6,036 nucleotides of DNA from Sphingomonas sp. S-NIH.Pt15_0812 (GCF_003951315.1 NZ_QLJH01000069.1:1-6036), one strand, 5' to 3'; positions 1 through 5,313 are shown, numbered from the stretch's first letter. Made by a program: numbers and translations. Notes: generated by a model not told the origin, from the sequence alone.

Positions 1-383
1 CCGCACTCCTCCCCGCCCGCGCCGCTCCTTGCCTGCCGCCCCGCCCGCGCCACCCGACTCCGCGCCAGCCTCACCGTCACCACCCTCCACCCGCCGCCGA
101 TCGCCGCGCCCGCCATCCCCGGCAGCCCCGCCTCCACCGCCGCCAGCAGCGCGCGCAGCCGCACCGGCCGCTCGCCCGCATCCTCCAGCACCACGGTCAG
201 CCGCCCGTCCCGCCCGCTCCATCCGGCGACGGAGGCGTCGGCCATCACCGGCTCCTCGACCACCGCATGGGGCAGGCCGCCGCGCACCGGCGGCGCGTCG
301 AACACCGCCACGCCCGCCAGTCCCGCCAGCCCCTTCAACCGCGCCACCGCCGCCGCGACCAGCAGCGCCCGCGGCTCCGTCAC
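1..383 (-). CDS. DUF3168-type tail terminator protein (RcGTA g8-like), 3' end cut by window edge
   Basis: The reading frame opens at a GTG (383-381) that overlaps the stop of the upstream connector gene as GTGA (380-383), and stays open for 127 codons to the edge. The protein begins MTEPRALLVAAAVARLKGL. It then shows a VAVFDAPPVRGGLPHAVVEE stretch (residues 25-44), a GRDGRLTVVLEDAGERPVRLRALLAAVE block (58-84) and a GGGWRVVTVRLARSR strand (97-110). This layout (N-terminal helix, PYVVxG-like segment, helix after a conserved R-x-R-x-L, C-terminal strand) is what I know of DUF3168 proteins, which cap the tail tube and join it to the head in RcGTA-like particles. The family is about 130 residues long, so little should be missing. 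The last residues (RQARSGAGGEEC) look less family-like than the rest, and a frameshift near the edge cannot be excluded. The neighbours support the call. Confidence 0.8.
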   Translation of the reverse strand, partial: MTEPRALLVAAAVARLKGLAGLAGVAVFDAPPVRGGLPHAVVEEPVMADASVAGWSGRDGRLTVVLEDAGERPVRLRALLAAVEAGLPGMAGAAIGGGWRVVTVRLARSRVARAGRQARSGAGGEEC

Positions 384-709
384 AGCCCGATCCGCCGCCA
401 CGGCCGCCACAGCGCCGCGACCGCGGTCGGCACCCCGACCTCGGCATGGCGATTCTCGAACAGATGCACCGCCATCAGCACCAGCCCGTGCGCGATCGGC
501 GGCGGCAGGTCGGACCAGCCCTCCGCCAGCCCCTCCGCATTCGCCCGTCGCACCAGCCTCTGCCCGCAAAACGCCTCCGCCAGCCCCAGCGCGGTCATCG
601 CCAGCCGCAGGATCAGCGCGTCCTCGCCATTCCCCTCCAGCCGCAGCATCTCGCGCGCCGCCGCCGCCACCGGCGCGACCAGCGCCGATGCCTCCTGTCC
701 GTTCATCAT
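380..709 (-). CDS. Short head-tail connector protein (RcGTA g6-like)
   Basis: A 109-residue protein starting MMNGQEAS and ending AALWRPWRRIGL. The start at 709 is fixed by an AGGAG Shine-Dalgarno (721-717) seven bases upstream; the frame extends further back to 1033, but there it only shadows the capsid gene. Connector proteins of this type form a ring under the portal. Two parts match the family as I know it: an N-terminal helical part (residues 12-52, with EDALILRLAMTALGLAEAFCGQRLVRR) and a C-terminal part (GWSDLPPPIAHGLVLMAVHLFENR followed by VAALWRPWRR, 64-106). The usual middle region of several dozen residues between these halves is absent, with the joint near residues 54-62. The protein is therefore about half the length of RcGTA-type g6 proteins but still in frame. 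It lies 50 bp after the capsid gene and overlaps the g8-like gene by 4 bp. No g7-like stopper gene sits between them. Confidence 0.82.
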   Translation of the reverse strand: MMNGQEASALVAPVAAAAREMLRLEGNGEDALILRLAMTALGLAEAFCGQRLVRRANAEGLAEGWSDLPPPIAHGLVLMAVHLFENRHAEVGVPTAVAALWRPWRRIGL

Positions 710-716
710 CGCCTGT

Positions 717-721
717 CTCCT
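717..721 (-). promoter_or_regulatory. Ribosome binding site of the connector gene
   Basis: AGGAG on the minus strand, seven bases before the first of two consecutive ATG codons (709 and 706). It decides the start against the longer open frame that runs back into the capsid gene. Confidence 0.75.
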
Positions 722-759
722 CTGGGACGGAGCCGACACCGCCGGCCCCGCCCGGCCCG

Positions 760-1767
760 TCAGGCCGCCGCGATCTTCAGCAGCTTGATCGCGTTCGAAT
801 CCGCCACGCAGCCGCCGATCCGCTTGGTCGCGTAGAAGCTGACGAACGGCTTGTTCGAATAGGGATCGCGCAGGATCGCCGTCTCGCTCCGCTCGGCGAT
901 CAGATAGCCGCGCTGGAAGTTGCCAAAGGCCAGCGCCATCGCATCCGCGCCCACGTCCGGCATGTCCTCGGCCTCCACCACCGGATAGCCGAGCAGCATC
1001 GACGCCTGGTCTGCCGCCAGACCGGGTTGCCACAGAAAGGCGCCGTTATTGTCCTTCAGCTTGCGGATCAGGGCCAGCGTCGCGGCATTGGCGACGAAAC
1101 ACGCCCCCTGCCGGTACGGCGCCTTCAGCATCTGGACCAGGTCGACCAGCCGGTCCGCCGCGCTGCCGCCCAGCCCGTTCGCCGAGCCGGTCGCCAGATA
1201 TTGCAGCGTCCCGAACGCACGCCTGGCATCGCCCTCGGTGCTGCTCGGCTGCGCCAGGAAACCCTTGGGCCGGTTGACGCCATTGCCGCTGACAAAGGCG
1301 CTGCCCTCGGCGCGTGCGAACTCGGTCGCGATCTCGCCGGCCAGCCATTCCTCCACGTCGAACCCGGCATCGTCCAGCATCGCCTGGCTGACGCTGGGAT
1401 TGGCATAGAGTTCGCCGCTCGGCGGCACGATCTCGCGGAACACCGGCGTCGCGGTCGTCGGCCGCGCCTCCGTCTCCGCCGCCCAGCCGCTCGGCGTACC
1501 GCCGCTTGTCACCAGCTTGCGATAGCCGGCCGAACCCACCGTCACGACCTGCGCGATGCTGCGGATCGGCGACAGGCCGGTCAGCACCCGCCCGATCTCC
1601 GCATCGATCTCGCGCGGCACCGCATAGCCGCCCGCATCGCCGCTCACCCCGGTGAACGCCTTCATCTCCAGCGTCGCGCCCGTCCGCACGAAGCTGGCGA
1701 AGCCTGCATCGCCCTGTTGCTGCCGCGCGCCGTCCAGCGCCGGTCGAACCGTCACGTCCATGGTCAT
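760..1767 (-). CDS. HK97-family phage major capsid protein (RcGTA g5-like)
   Basis: A 335-residue protein that forms the hexamers and pentamers of the head shell. Family hallmarks are GGYAVPREIDAEIGRVL (residues 46-62), SPIRSIAQVVTVGSAGYRKLV (66-86), a GWAAET turn, NPSVSQAMLDDAGFDVEEWLA, a GNGVNRPKGFL loop, and a C-terminal AFGNFQRGYLIAERSETAILRDPYSNKPFVSFYATKRIGG block that forms the P-domain and end of the fold. Only about 36-45 residues precede the folded core; in phage HK97 a delta domain of 102 residues is cut off during maturation, so this N-terminus is short. Two starts are possible: ATG at 1767 (AGGA five bases upstream) and ATG at 1761 (GGAG six bases upstream, giving 333 residues). 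The frame has no ATG, GTG or TTG start further back in the intergenic stretch. The protein follows the protease gene after 70 bp and precedes the connector by 50 bp, the normal order in HK97-like head modules. Confidence 0.95.
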   Translation of the reverse strand: MTMDVTVRPALDGARQQQGDAGFASFVRTGATLEMKAFTGVSGDAGGYAVPREIDAEIGRVLTGLSPIRSIAQVVTVGSAGYRKLVTSGGTPSGWAAETEARPTTATPVFREIVPPSGELYANPSVSQAMLDDAGFDVEEWLAGEIATEFARAEGSAFVSGNGVNRPKGFLAQPSSTEGDARRAFGTLQYLATGSANGLGGSAADRLVDLVQMLKAPYRQGACFVANAATLALIRKLKDNNGAFLWQPGLAADQASMLLGYPVVEAEDMPDVGADAMALAFGNFQRGYLIAERSETAILRDPYSNKPFVSFYATKRIGGCVADSNAIKLLKIAAA

Positions 1768-1779
1768 CTCCGTCCTGCT

Positions 1780-1788
1780 TGTGGATAA
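1780..1788 (-). promoter_or_regulatory. DnaA box (perfect), proximal to the capsid start
   Basis: The minus strand reads TTATCCACA, the perfect high-affinity DnaA box (consensus TTWTNCACA). It lies 12 bp before the capsid start codon, so bound DnaA would sit over the ribosome-binding end of the leader DNA. A second identical box in the same orientation lies 47 bp upstream. The motif match is direct; binding is inferred. Confidence 0.6.
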
Positions 1789-1800
1789 GTTGGGGGAGCG

Positions 1801-1820
1801 TCCCGTGGGGAACCCCGGGA
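1801..1820 (-). other. Stem-loop between the two DnaA boxes
   Basis: TCCC (1801-1804) pairs with GGGA (1817-1820), and GGG (1807-1809) pairs with CCC (1814-1816), with a two-base bulge and a GAAC-type loop. It lies in the protease-capsid intergenic stretch, exactly between the two DnaA boxes. No U-run follows on the minus strand, so it is not a classical intrinsic terminator. It could be an mRNA processing or stability element that separates capsid mRNA from the upstream genes. Chance is possible in DNA this GC-rich. Confidence 0.35.
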
Positions 1821-1826
1821 TAACCC

Positions 1827-1835
1827 TGTGGATAA
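1827..1835 (-). promoter_or_regulatory. DnaA box (perfect), distal
   Basis: The minus strand again reads TTATCCACA, two bases after the protease stop codon. A degenerate third copy of the core, TTATCCCGG, follows at about 1824-1816. Together with the box at 1780-1788 this makes an array of two perfect and one partial site within 60 bp, all in the same orientation as transcription. Confidence 0.6.
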
Positions 1836-1837
1836 CT

Positions 1838-2212
1838 TCAACCGGCGCGGTCGATCCGCGCCAGCGGCTGCATCGGCACCGGCACCAGGCTCACCTCGAC
1901 CAGCATGACCCGCAGCAATTCGCGCCAGGCTCCCTGCCGCACCGCCAGCGGCCGATATCCGATCGACAGGCCCGCCAGCGCGCCCCGCCGCACCGCCGCC
2001 GCCAGAGCCGCATCCGTCACCCGACCCGCGACGCGCAGCCCCCGCGCGTCGACCGCCAGCGTCTCGATCACGCCGACCGGGTCGCCGCGATGCGCGAACA
2101 GCAGCGGCACCGGTTGCACCGTTCCGAAGGCCCCCGCGCGCACCACGTCGCCCGCCCGGTCGACCCGATCGAACAAGGCCGCATAGCCCGCGAAACCGAC
2201 CGCCCCGCTCAG
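1838..2212 (-). CDS. HK97-family prohead protease (RcGTA g4-like), probable CTG start
   Basis: A serine protease of the HK97 prohead type (peptidase U35/S78), which trims the capsid protein's N-terminus and degrades itself before packaging. From the proposed start the protein has 124 residues. It begins LSGAVGFAGYAALFDRVDRAGDVVRAGAF and keeps the likely catalytic His in LLFAHRGDPVG (about residue 41), the Ser in GALAGLSIGYRP (about 83) and the conserved Glu in LVEVSLVPVPMQPLARI (about 106). It is a short version of the family. No ATG, GTG or TTG lies at the expected N-terminus. The candidates are CTG at 2212, which forms a CTGA overlap with the portal stop, GTG at 2278 (a 70-bp overlap with portal) and TTG at 2176 (which would remove the first strand). 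I prefer CTG because two other junctions in the cluster use the same 4-bp NTGA overlap. The long frame running back to 2575 is a shadow of portal. Confidence 0.85.
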   Translation of the reverse strand: MSGAVGFAGYAALFDRVDRAGDVVRAGAFGTVQPVPLLFAHRGDPVGVIETLAVDARGLRVAGRVTDAALAAAVRRGALAGLSIGYRPLAVRQGAWRELLRVMLVEVSLVPVPMQPLARIDRAG

Positions 2213-3315
2213 GACAGGCCGAGAAGCGCGCGCTTCTCCTCCCCGGTCAGGAAATCGGCCGCCGACACCGACGCCCACAACCGCTCGCGCTCCTCCGCCA
2301 GCGCCGGCACCGCGTTCAGGTCGACCGCCAGCCGCGCCTCCGGAAACCAGCCGCTCAGTCCCTGCGCCAACGCGGACAGGATCGTCTCCGCCAGCGGCAA
2401 CACCGTCGAGCGCCACAGCGCGCGATTGGCCTCGCGGTAATTGGCATGGGTCGAATCCCCCGGCAGCCCCAGCAGCATCGGCGGCACGCCGAACGCCAGC
2501 GCGATCTCGCGCGCCGCCGCCGCCTTGGTGCCGGAGAAATCCAGTTCCGCCGGCGACAGGCTCAGCGCCTGCCATTTCAGCCCGCCTTCCAGCAGCATCG
2601 GCCGCCCGGCATTGGGGGCGCCGATGAACGCGTCCAGCTCGGCCCGCAGCCGTGCGAACTGGTCCCCCGACAAGGGCGATCCGTCGCGCGGTTCGTAGAC
2701 CAGCGCGCCCGACGGTCGCGCCGCATTGTCCAGCAGCCCCTTGCCCCAGCGGGTGGCGGCATTGTGGATCGCCACCGCCCCCGCCGCCGCGCCCAGGCAG
2801 CCCAGCCCGTAATGATCGTCGAGCGGATGAAAGGCGCGGATATGCACCAGCGCTGGCCGCACCGGATCGGCATCCAGTCGCGTCGCCACCGCTCCCACCC
2901 GATACCGATAGGCGACCGGCCAGCCGCCCGCGTCGGTTTCCACCGCCACCCGCTCGGGCCGCAGCGCATAAAGTGCCGCCACCCCGCCCTCCGCATCGCG
3001 CAGCAGCTGGACATAGGCATTGCCGTGCAGCAGCACCTGCACCGCCACCGTCGGCAACAGCGCCTGTCCCCCCGACCGTGCCGCGACCAGCGCCGCGATT
3101 CCCGGATCGGAGGCCGATAGCGGCGCCGCGCCCAGCGTCTCCGCCACCAGCTTCACCGCGCGCTGCGCCACCGCATTGTCCAGATAGGCGTCGCGCGCCT
3201 GCGCCTCATACTGCCGCGGCCATTCGCCCAGGATCGGCACCCCCGACCGCGCGAAGCCGCCCGACAGCGCCGGACGCGACTCGTCGCGCCCGGCCTTGCG
3301 ACCGAACCATTTCAT
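2209..3315 (-). CDS. Phage portal protein, HK97 family (RcGTA g3-like)
   Basis: A 368-residue portal subunit. Twelve copies would form the ring at one capsid vertex through which the terminase pumps DNA and onto which the connector docks. Family marks are an N-terminal MKWFGRK, LDNAVAQRAVKLVAETLGAAPL (45-66), VAVQVLLHGNAYVQLLRD (90-107), LRPERVAVETD (118-128), HIRAFHPLDDHYGLGCLGAA (158-177), and the long AREIALAFGVPPMLLGLPGD block with STHANYREANRALWRSTVLPL (268-308), which belongs to the stem and clip of HK97-type portals. The ATG at 3315 is chosen because a GGGGAG ribosome binding site (3328-3323) ends seven bases upstream; an in-frame ATG at 3330 has no such site. It follows the large terminase after 30 bp and overlaps the protease by 4 bp. 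No g3.5-like gene lies between portal and protease. Confidence 0.94.
   Translation of the reverse strand: MKWFGRKAGRDESRPALSGGFARSGVPILGEWPRQYEAQARDAYLDNAVAQRAVKLVAETLGAAPLSASDPGIAALVAARSGGQALLPTVAVQVLLHGNAYVQLLRDAEGGVAALYALRPERVAVETDAGGWPVAYRYRVGAVATRLDADPVRPALVHIRAFHPLDDHYGLGCLGAAAGAVAIHNAATRWGKGLLDNAARPSGALVYEPRDGSPLSGDQFARLRAELDAFIGAPNAGRPMLLEGGLKWQALSLSPAELDFSGTKAAAAREIALAFGVPPMLLGLPGDSTHANYREANRALWRSTVLPLAETILSALAQGLSGWFPEARLAVDLNAVPALAEERERLWASVSAADFLTGEEKRALLGLS
2221..2238. repeat. Perfect 18-bp palindrome at the portal-protease junction
   Basis: GAGAAGCGC followed directly by its reverse complement GCGCTTCTC. It encodes portal residues 360-365 (EKRALL), with one Leu written CTT, an uncommon codon in this GC-rich cluster. 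The sequence GGGGAG (2244-2239 on the minus strand) abuts it on one side, and the proposed protease CTG start lies eight bases beyond the other side. As RNA it could fold into a 7-bp stem with a GCGC loop. Confidence 0.6.
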
Positions 3316-3322
3316 CGTTCGT

Positions 3323-3328
3323 CTCCCC
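3323..3328 (-). promoter_or_regulatory. Ribosome binding site of the portal gene
   Basis: GGGGAG on the minus strand, seven bases before the ATG at 3315. It favours that start over the in-frame ATG at 3330. Confidence 0.65.
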
Positions 3329-3345
3329 ATTGATCCGGCGAAGCC

Positions 3346-4665
3346 TCAGATCCGCCGCAGCCCCACATGCCGCTCGGGCGCGATCATCAGCGCCCACAAG
3401 GCCCAGACCAGCGCATCCGCGCGGTCCGGCGACCGCCCCGGCCCGTGATAGCCGTCCAGCGTCAGCCCGCAGAGTTCATCCTCCAGGCTGGCGAACCCGC
3501 CGACATGCCACACCCGCCCCTGCGCATAGAGGAACGACACCGGCTCGGCCCGCGCGCCCTTGCCCTTGCTGGCATGGGTGCCGTGCAGCGGCAGCGATGC
3601 GTCGTGCAGCCGCAGCACCGTCTCCACCATGTCGCCGCCCTGGTTGCGCTCCACCACCACCCGGTCGGCATCGTAGCGCGCGACCAGCGCCGCCACCCGC
3701 GCCGCCCAGCCCTCGGGCGTCAGCCCCGCCTCGCTCGCATCCTCCAGCACCCAGGCCTGCCCGTTGGCGCAACGCCCCGCCACCACCATGCCGCAGGCAT
3801 CGCCGGTCCGACTCGCCGGCGGGTCGACCCCGACCACGATCCGCACCAGGGTCGGCGCCGCCCGCACCCGCTGCCGATCGAGCAGCGCCCGGTTCCACAG
3901 CGCGCCCTCGACATCCTCCAGCAGCTCGCCGTCCAGTTCCTGCCGGCCCAGGCGCGTGCCCGCATAGAGCGCCTCGATCTCCCGCCGGAAATCGGCCGGC
4001 AGATGCGCATTGTCGCGCGTCCCGCCCCGCGACTCGATCAGACCGGGCAGCGCCATCACCCGCCGCATCAACATGGTCGGGCGCGGCGTCGTCGTCACCA
4101 GCACCTGCGACCGCTCGCCCAGCCGCAAACCCATCATCAGATTGTCCCAGCATGGCTCCCCCTGCCGCCACTTGGCCAGTTCGTCGCACCAGGCGACATG
4201 GTGTTCCGGCCCGCGCAGCTTGTCCGGCCGCTCGCTCGAATAGACGAAGGCCCGCGCCCCCGATGCGAAGGTCAACTCGCCCAGGCTCGATCGCCAGACG
4301 GTCGGCTCGTCGTGCCGCGCCACCGCCAGCAGGCCGCTCTGCCCCTCCACCATCACCTTGTGGACATCGTCCATCGTCGCCCCGACCAGCGCGATCCGCG
4401 CATCCGGCCGGCGGCGCGCCACCGCGCTGACCCATTCCGCGCCCGCCCGCGTCTTACCGAAACCGCGCCCCGCCCGGATCAGCCAGACCCGCCAGTCGTC
4501 CGACGCCGGCAACTGCCCCTGATGCGCCCAGACCGGCCATTGCTCCAGCAGCGTGCGCTGATGGGCGACCGGCAGTTCCTCCACCAGGCGCCGCCGGTCC
4601 GCCGCATCCATCGCCGCCACTTGCGCGACCAGCAGGCGAAGTCCCGCGACCGCCGCCTCGGTCAT
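3346..4665 (-). CDS. Terminase large subunit (RcGTA g2-like), packaging ATPase and nuclease
   Basis: A 439-residue motor protein that drives DNA into the prohead and cuts it when full. The ATPase domain has the Walker A loop in IRAGRGFGKTRAGAEWV (residues 63-79), a Walker B with acidic pair in HVAWCDELAKW (156-166, D161/E162) and a coupling motif LVTTTPRP (189-196). The nuclease domain is RNase H-like, with acidic residues at D281 (VVGVDPPAS), E339 (VVVERNQGG) and D417 (SPDRADALVWAL); all three expected acidic positions are present, so both activities look intact. The length is usual for RcGTA-type large terminases. The ATG overlaps the small terminase stop as ATGA (4662-4665), and no good Shine-Dalgarno precedes it, so translational coupling is likely. 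Headful packaging without sequence specificity is the family behaviour in RcGTA; it cannot be read from the sequence. Confidence 0.95.
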   Translation of the reverse strand: MTEAAVAGLRLLVAQVAAMDAADRRRLVEELPVAHQRTLLEQWPVWAHQGQLPASDDWRVWLIRAGRGFGKTRAGAEWVSAVARRRPDARIALVGATMDDVHKVMVEGQSGLLAVARHDEPTVWRSSLGELTFASGARAFVYSSERPDKLRGPEHHVAWCDELAKWRQGEPCWDNLMMGLRLGERSQVLVTTTPRPTMLMRRVMALPGLIESRGGTRDNAHLPADFRREIEALYAGTRLGRQELDGELLEDVEGALWNRALLDRQRVRAAPTLVRIVVGVDPPASRTGDACGMVVAGRCANGQAWVLEDASEAGLTPEGWAARVAALVARYDADRVVVERNQGGDMVETVLRLHDASLPLHGTHASKGKGARAEPVSFLYAQGRVWHVGGFASLEDELCGLTLDGYHGPGRSPDRADALVWALWALMIAPERHVGLRRI

Positions 4666-5099
4666 GGGGCGGGCGGCGCCAGCGCCGCGATCCGGCGCAG
4701 CAACTCCGCCTGCACCTCCGCCGGCGACACCGTCTCCACCGCTGCCGATCCCGCGCCATCCTTGGTCCGCGCATCCTGCCGCCGGATCAGCGCCAGCGCG
4801 ATCGCCGGATCGAAGCCCTCCTCCTTCGCCGTACCGCGCGCCGCGGCCAGCAACCGCAACTCCAGGTCCTCATATCCCCCCAGGATCGCCGCCTGCCACG
4901 CCCGTGCGAACGCCGCGTCGCGATCCCGCAGGCCATATGCCGCCTGTGCCGACGTCCCGGCCTCCTCCGCCGCCAGCCGCACGTCGCTCGTCCGACGCAG
5001 GGCCTCCAGGAACGTCATGCGCCGCGTATCGCTCATCCCCTCCCGCCTGGCGCGCCGCGACGCCGCCGCGCGCCCCTCGCCTTGTCTCCTCATCTGCAT
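4662..5099 (-). CDS. Terminase small subunit-like DNA-binding protein (RcGTA g1-like)
   Basis: A 145-residue protein from the chosen start. Residues 28-57 (MTFLEALRRTSDVRLAAEEAGTSAQAAYGL) form a helix-turn-helix of the kind found in small terminases, followed by FARAWQAAILGGYEDLELRLL, an acidic-to-basic helical region and a C-terminal helix (SPAEVQAELLRRIAAL) that may contact the large subunit. Small terminases recruit DNA to the motor; in GTAs this recognition is thought to be weak. Two starts compete. ATG at 5099 has a strong GGAGG six bases upstream but adds an Arg-rich, low-complexity tail (RRQGEGRAAASRRARREG). ATG at 5036 begins just before the conserved part (MSDTRRMTF), but its GGAGG is only two bases away, too close to be good. 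The first-in-cluster position, the ATGA overlap with the large terminase and the HTH support the call; sequence similarity in this family is low, so the assignment is less certain than for its neighbours. Confidence 0.75.
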   Translation of the reverse strand: MQMRRQGEGRAAASRRARREGMSDTRRMTFLEALRRTSDVRLAAEEAGTSAQAAYGLRDRDAAFARAWQAAILGGYEDLELRLLAAARGTAKEEGFDPAIALALIRRQDARTKDGAGSAAVETVSPAEVQAELLRRIAALAPPAP

Positions 5100-5105
5100 C
5101 GCGCC

Positions 5106-5110
5106 CCTCC
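5106..5110 (-). promoter_or_regulatory. Strong ribosome binding site of the small terminase gene
   Basis: GGAGG on the minus strand (extended to GGAGGGG), six bases before the ATG at 5099. A small hairpin (GTCCG 5112-5116 with CGGAC 5124-5128) lies immediately upstream. Confidence 0.6.
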
Positions 5111-5135
5111 GGTCCGCCTGCGCCGGACATGCGAA

Positions 5136-5185
5136 GGGCCGGTACGGTCCCGGGCATCGTACCGATCCCCGGGACCGCCCGGCCC
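5136..5185 (-). other. Long GC-rich hairpin in the leader of the phage-type cluster
   Basis: Three nested arms face each other: GGGCCGG (5136-5142) with CCGGCCC (5179-5185), CGGTCCCGGG (5145-5154) with CCCGGGACCG (5168-5177), and ATCG (5156-5159) with CGAT (5163-5166), closed by a TAC loop. Together this is 21 base pairs interrupted only by a TA/C internal loop and a C/C mismatch. It sits between the predicted promoter (5239-5211) and the small terminase start. No T-run follows on either strand, so it is not a typical intrinsic terminator. A competing stem, GGTACG (5141-5146) with CGTACC (5158-5163), would exclude the main fold, leaving room for a two-state leader. Confidence 0.7.
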
Positions 5186-5210
5186 ATCCGCAATTCCTCA
5201 GCGTTCCCGT

Positions 5211-5239
5211 TATGTACCTTGGGAGCGCGACGCTGTCAA
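5211..5239 (-). promoter_or_regulatory. Predicted sigma-70-type promoter of the head-gene cluster
   Basis: On the minus strand a perfect -35 box TTGACA (5239-5234) is followed after exactly 17 bases by TACATA (5216-5211), or after 19 bases by CATAAC. Transcription would start near 5204 and give a leader of about 105 nt before the ATG at 5099. It lies at the edge of the only AT-rich stretch in the window, directly upstream of the first gene of the cluster. No CtrA-type TTAA-N7-TTAAC site was found beside it. Confidence 0.6.
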
Positions 5240-5247
5240 CTTCGAAT

Positions 5248-5307
5248 AACCAGATGGGTTCGCAAACTTGTTTCCTATACAAGATTGTTTAGTTAAAAGA
5301 ACCAGAT
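5248..5307 (+). repeat. Direct repeat AACCAGAT, two copies 52 bp apart
   Basis: AACCAGAT occurs at 5248-5255 and again at 5300-5307. A related AACCAT lies at 5320-5325. The 52-bp spacing is close to five helical turns, so a protein could contact both copies from one face of the DNA. They lie between the two divergent transcription units. This may be a regulator site, or chance. Confidence 0.35.
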
Positions 5308-5313
5308 TGCAAT
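5285..5313 (+). promoter_or_regulatory. Possible promoter of the GAF-domain gene
   Basis: TTGTTT (5285-5290) is followed after 17 bases by TGCAAT (5308-5313), a weak match to the sigma-70 pattern (three of six and four of six). Transcription would begin near 5320, inside the inverted repeat, leaving a leader of about 70 nt. It is the best plus-strand candidate I can find in this AT-rich stretch. Confidence 0.3.

Noticed and set aside
710..759. GC-rich inverted segments between capsid and connector genes as a terminator
   Set aside because: There are GGCC-type self-complementary bases but no defined stem or U-run, as expected by chance at this GC content.
29..1788. Plus-strand open frames opposite tail terminator, connector and capsid genes
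   Set aside because: They have the same Arg/Pro/His-rich shadow composition, and the minus-strand proteins carry clear family motifs.
5100..5282. Upstream extension of the small terminase to an ATG at 5282 (206 residues)
   Set aside because: It would cover the predicted promoter, the leader hairpin and AT-rich DNA, has no ribosome binding site, and its sequence looks non-coding.
2652..5292. Very long open frames on the plus strand (592 and 641 codons) opposite terminase and portal
   Set aside because: They are Pro/Arg/Ala/His-rich, low-complexity translations typical of the antisense of GC-rich genes, lie opposite well-supported conserved genes and lack recognisable domains.
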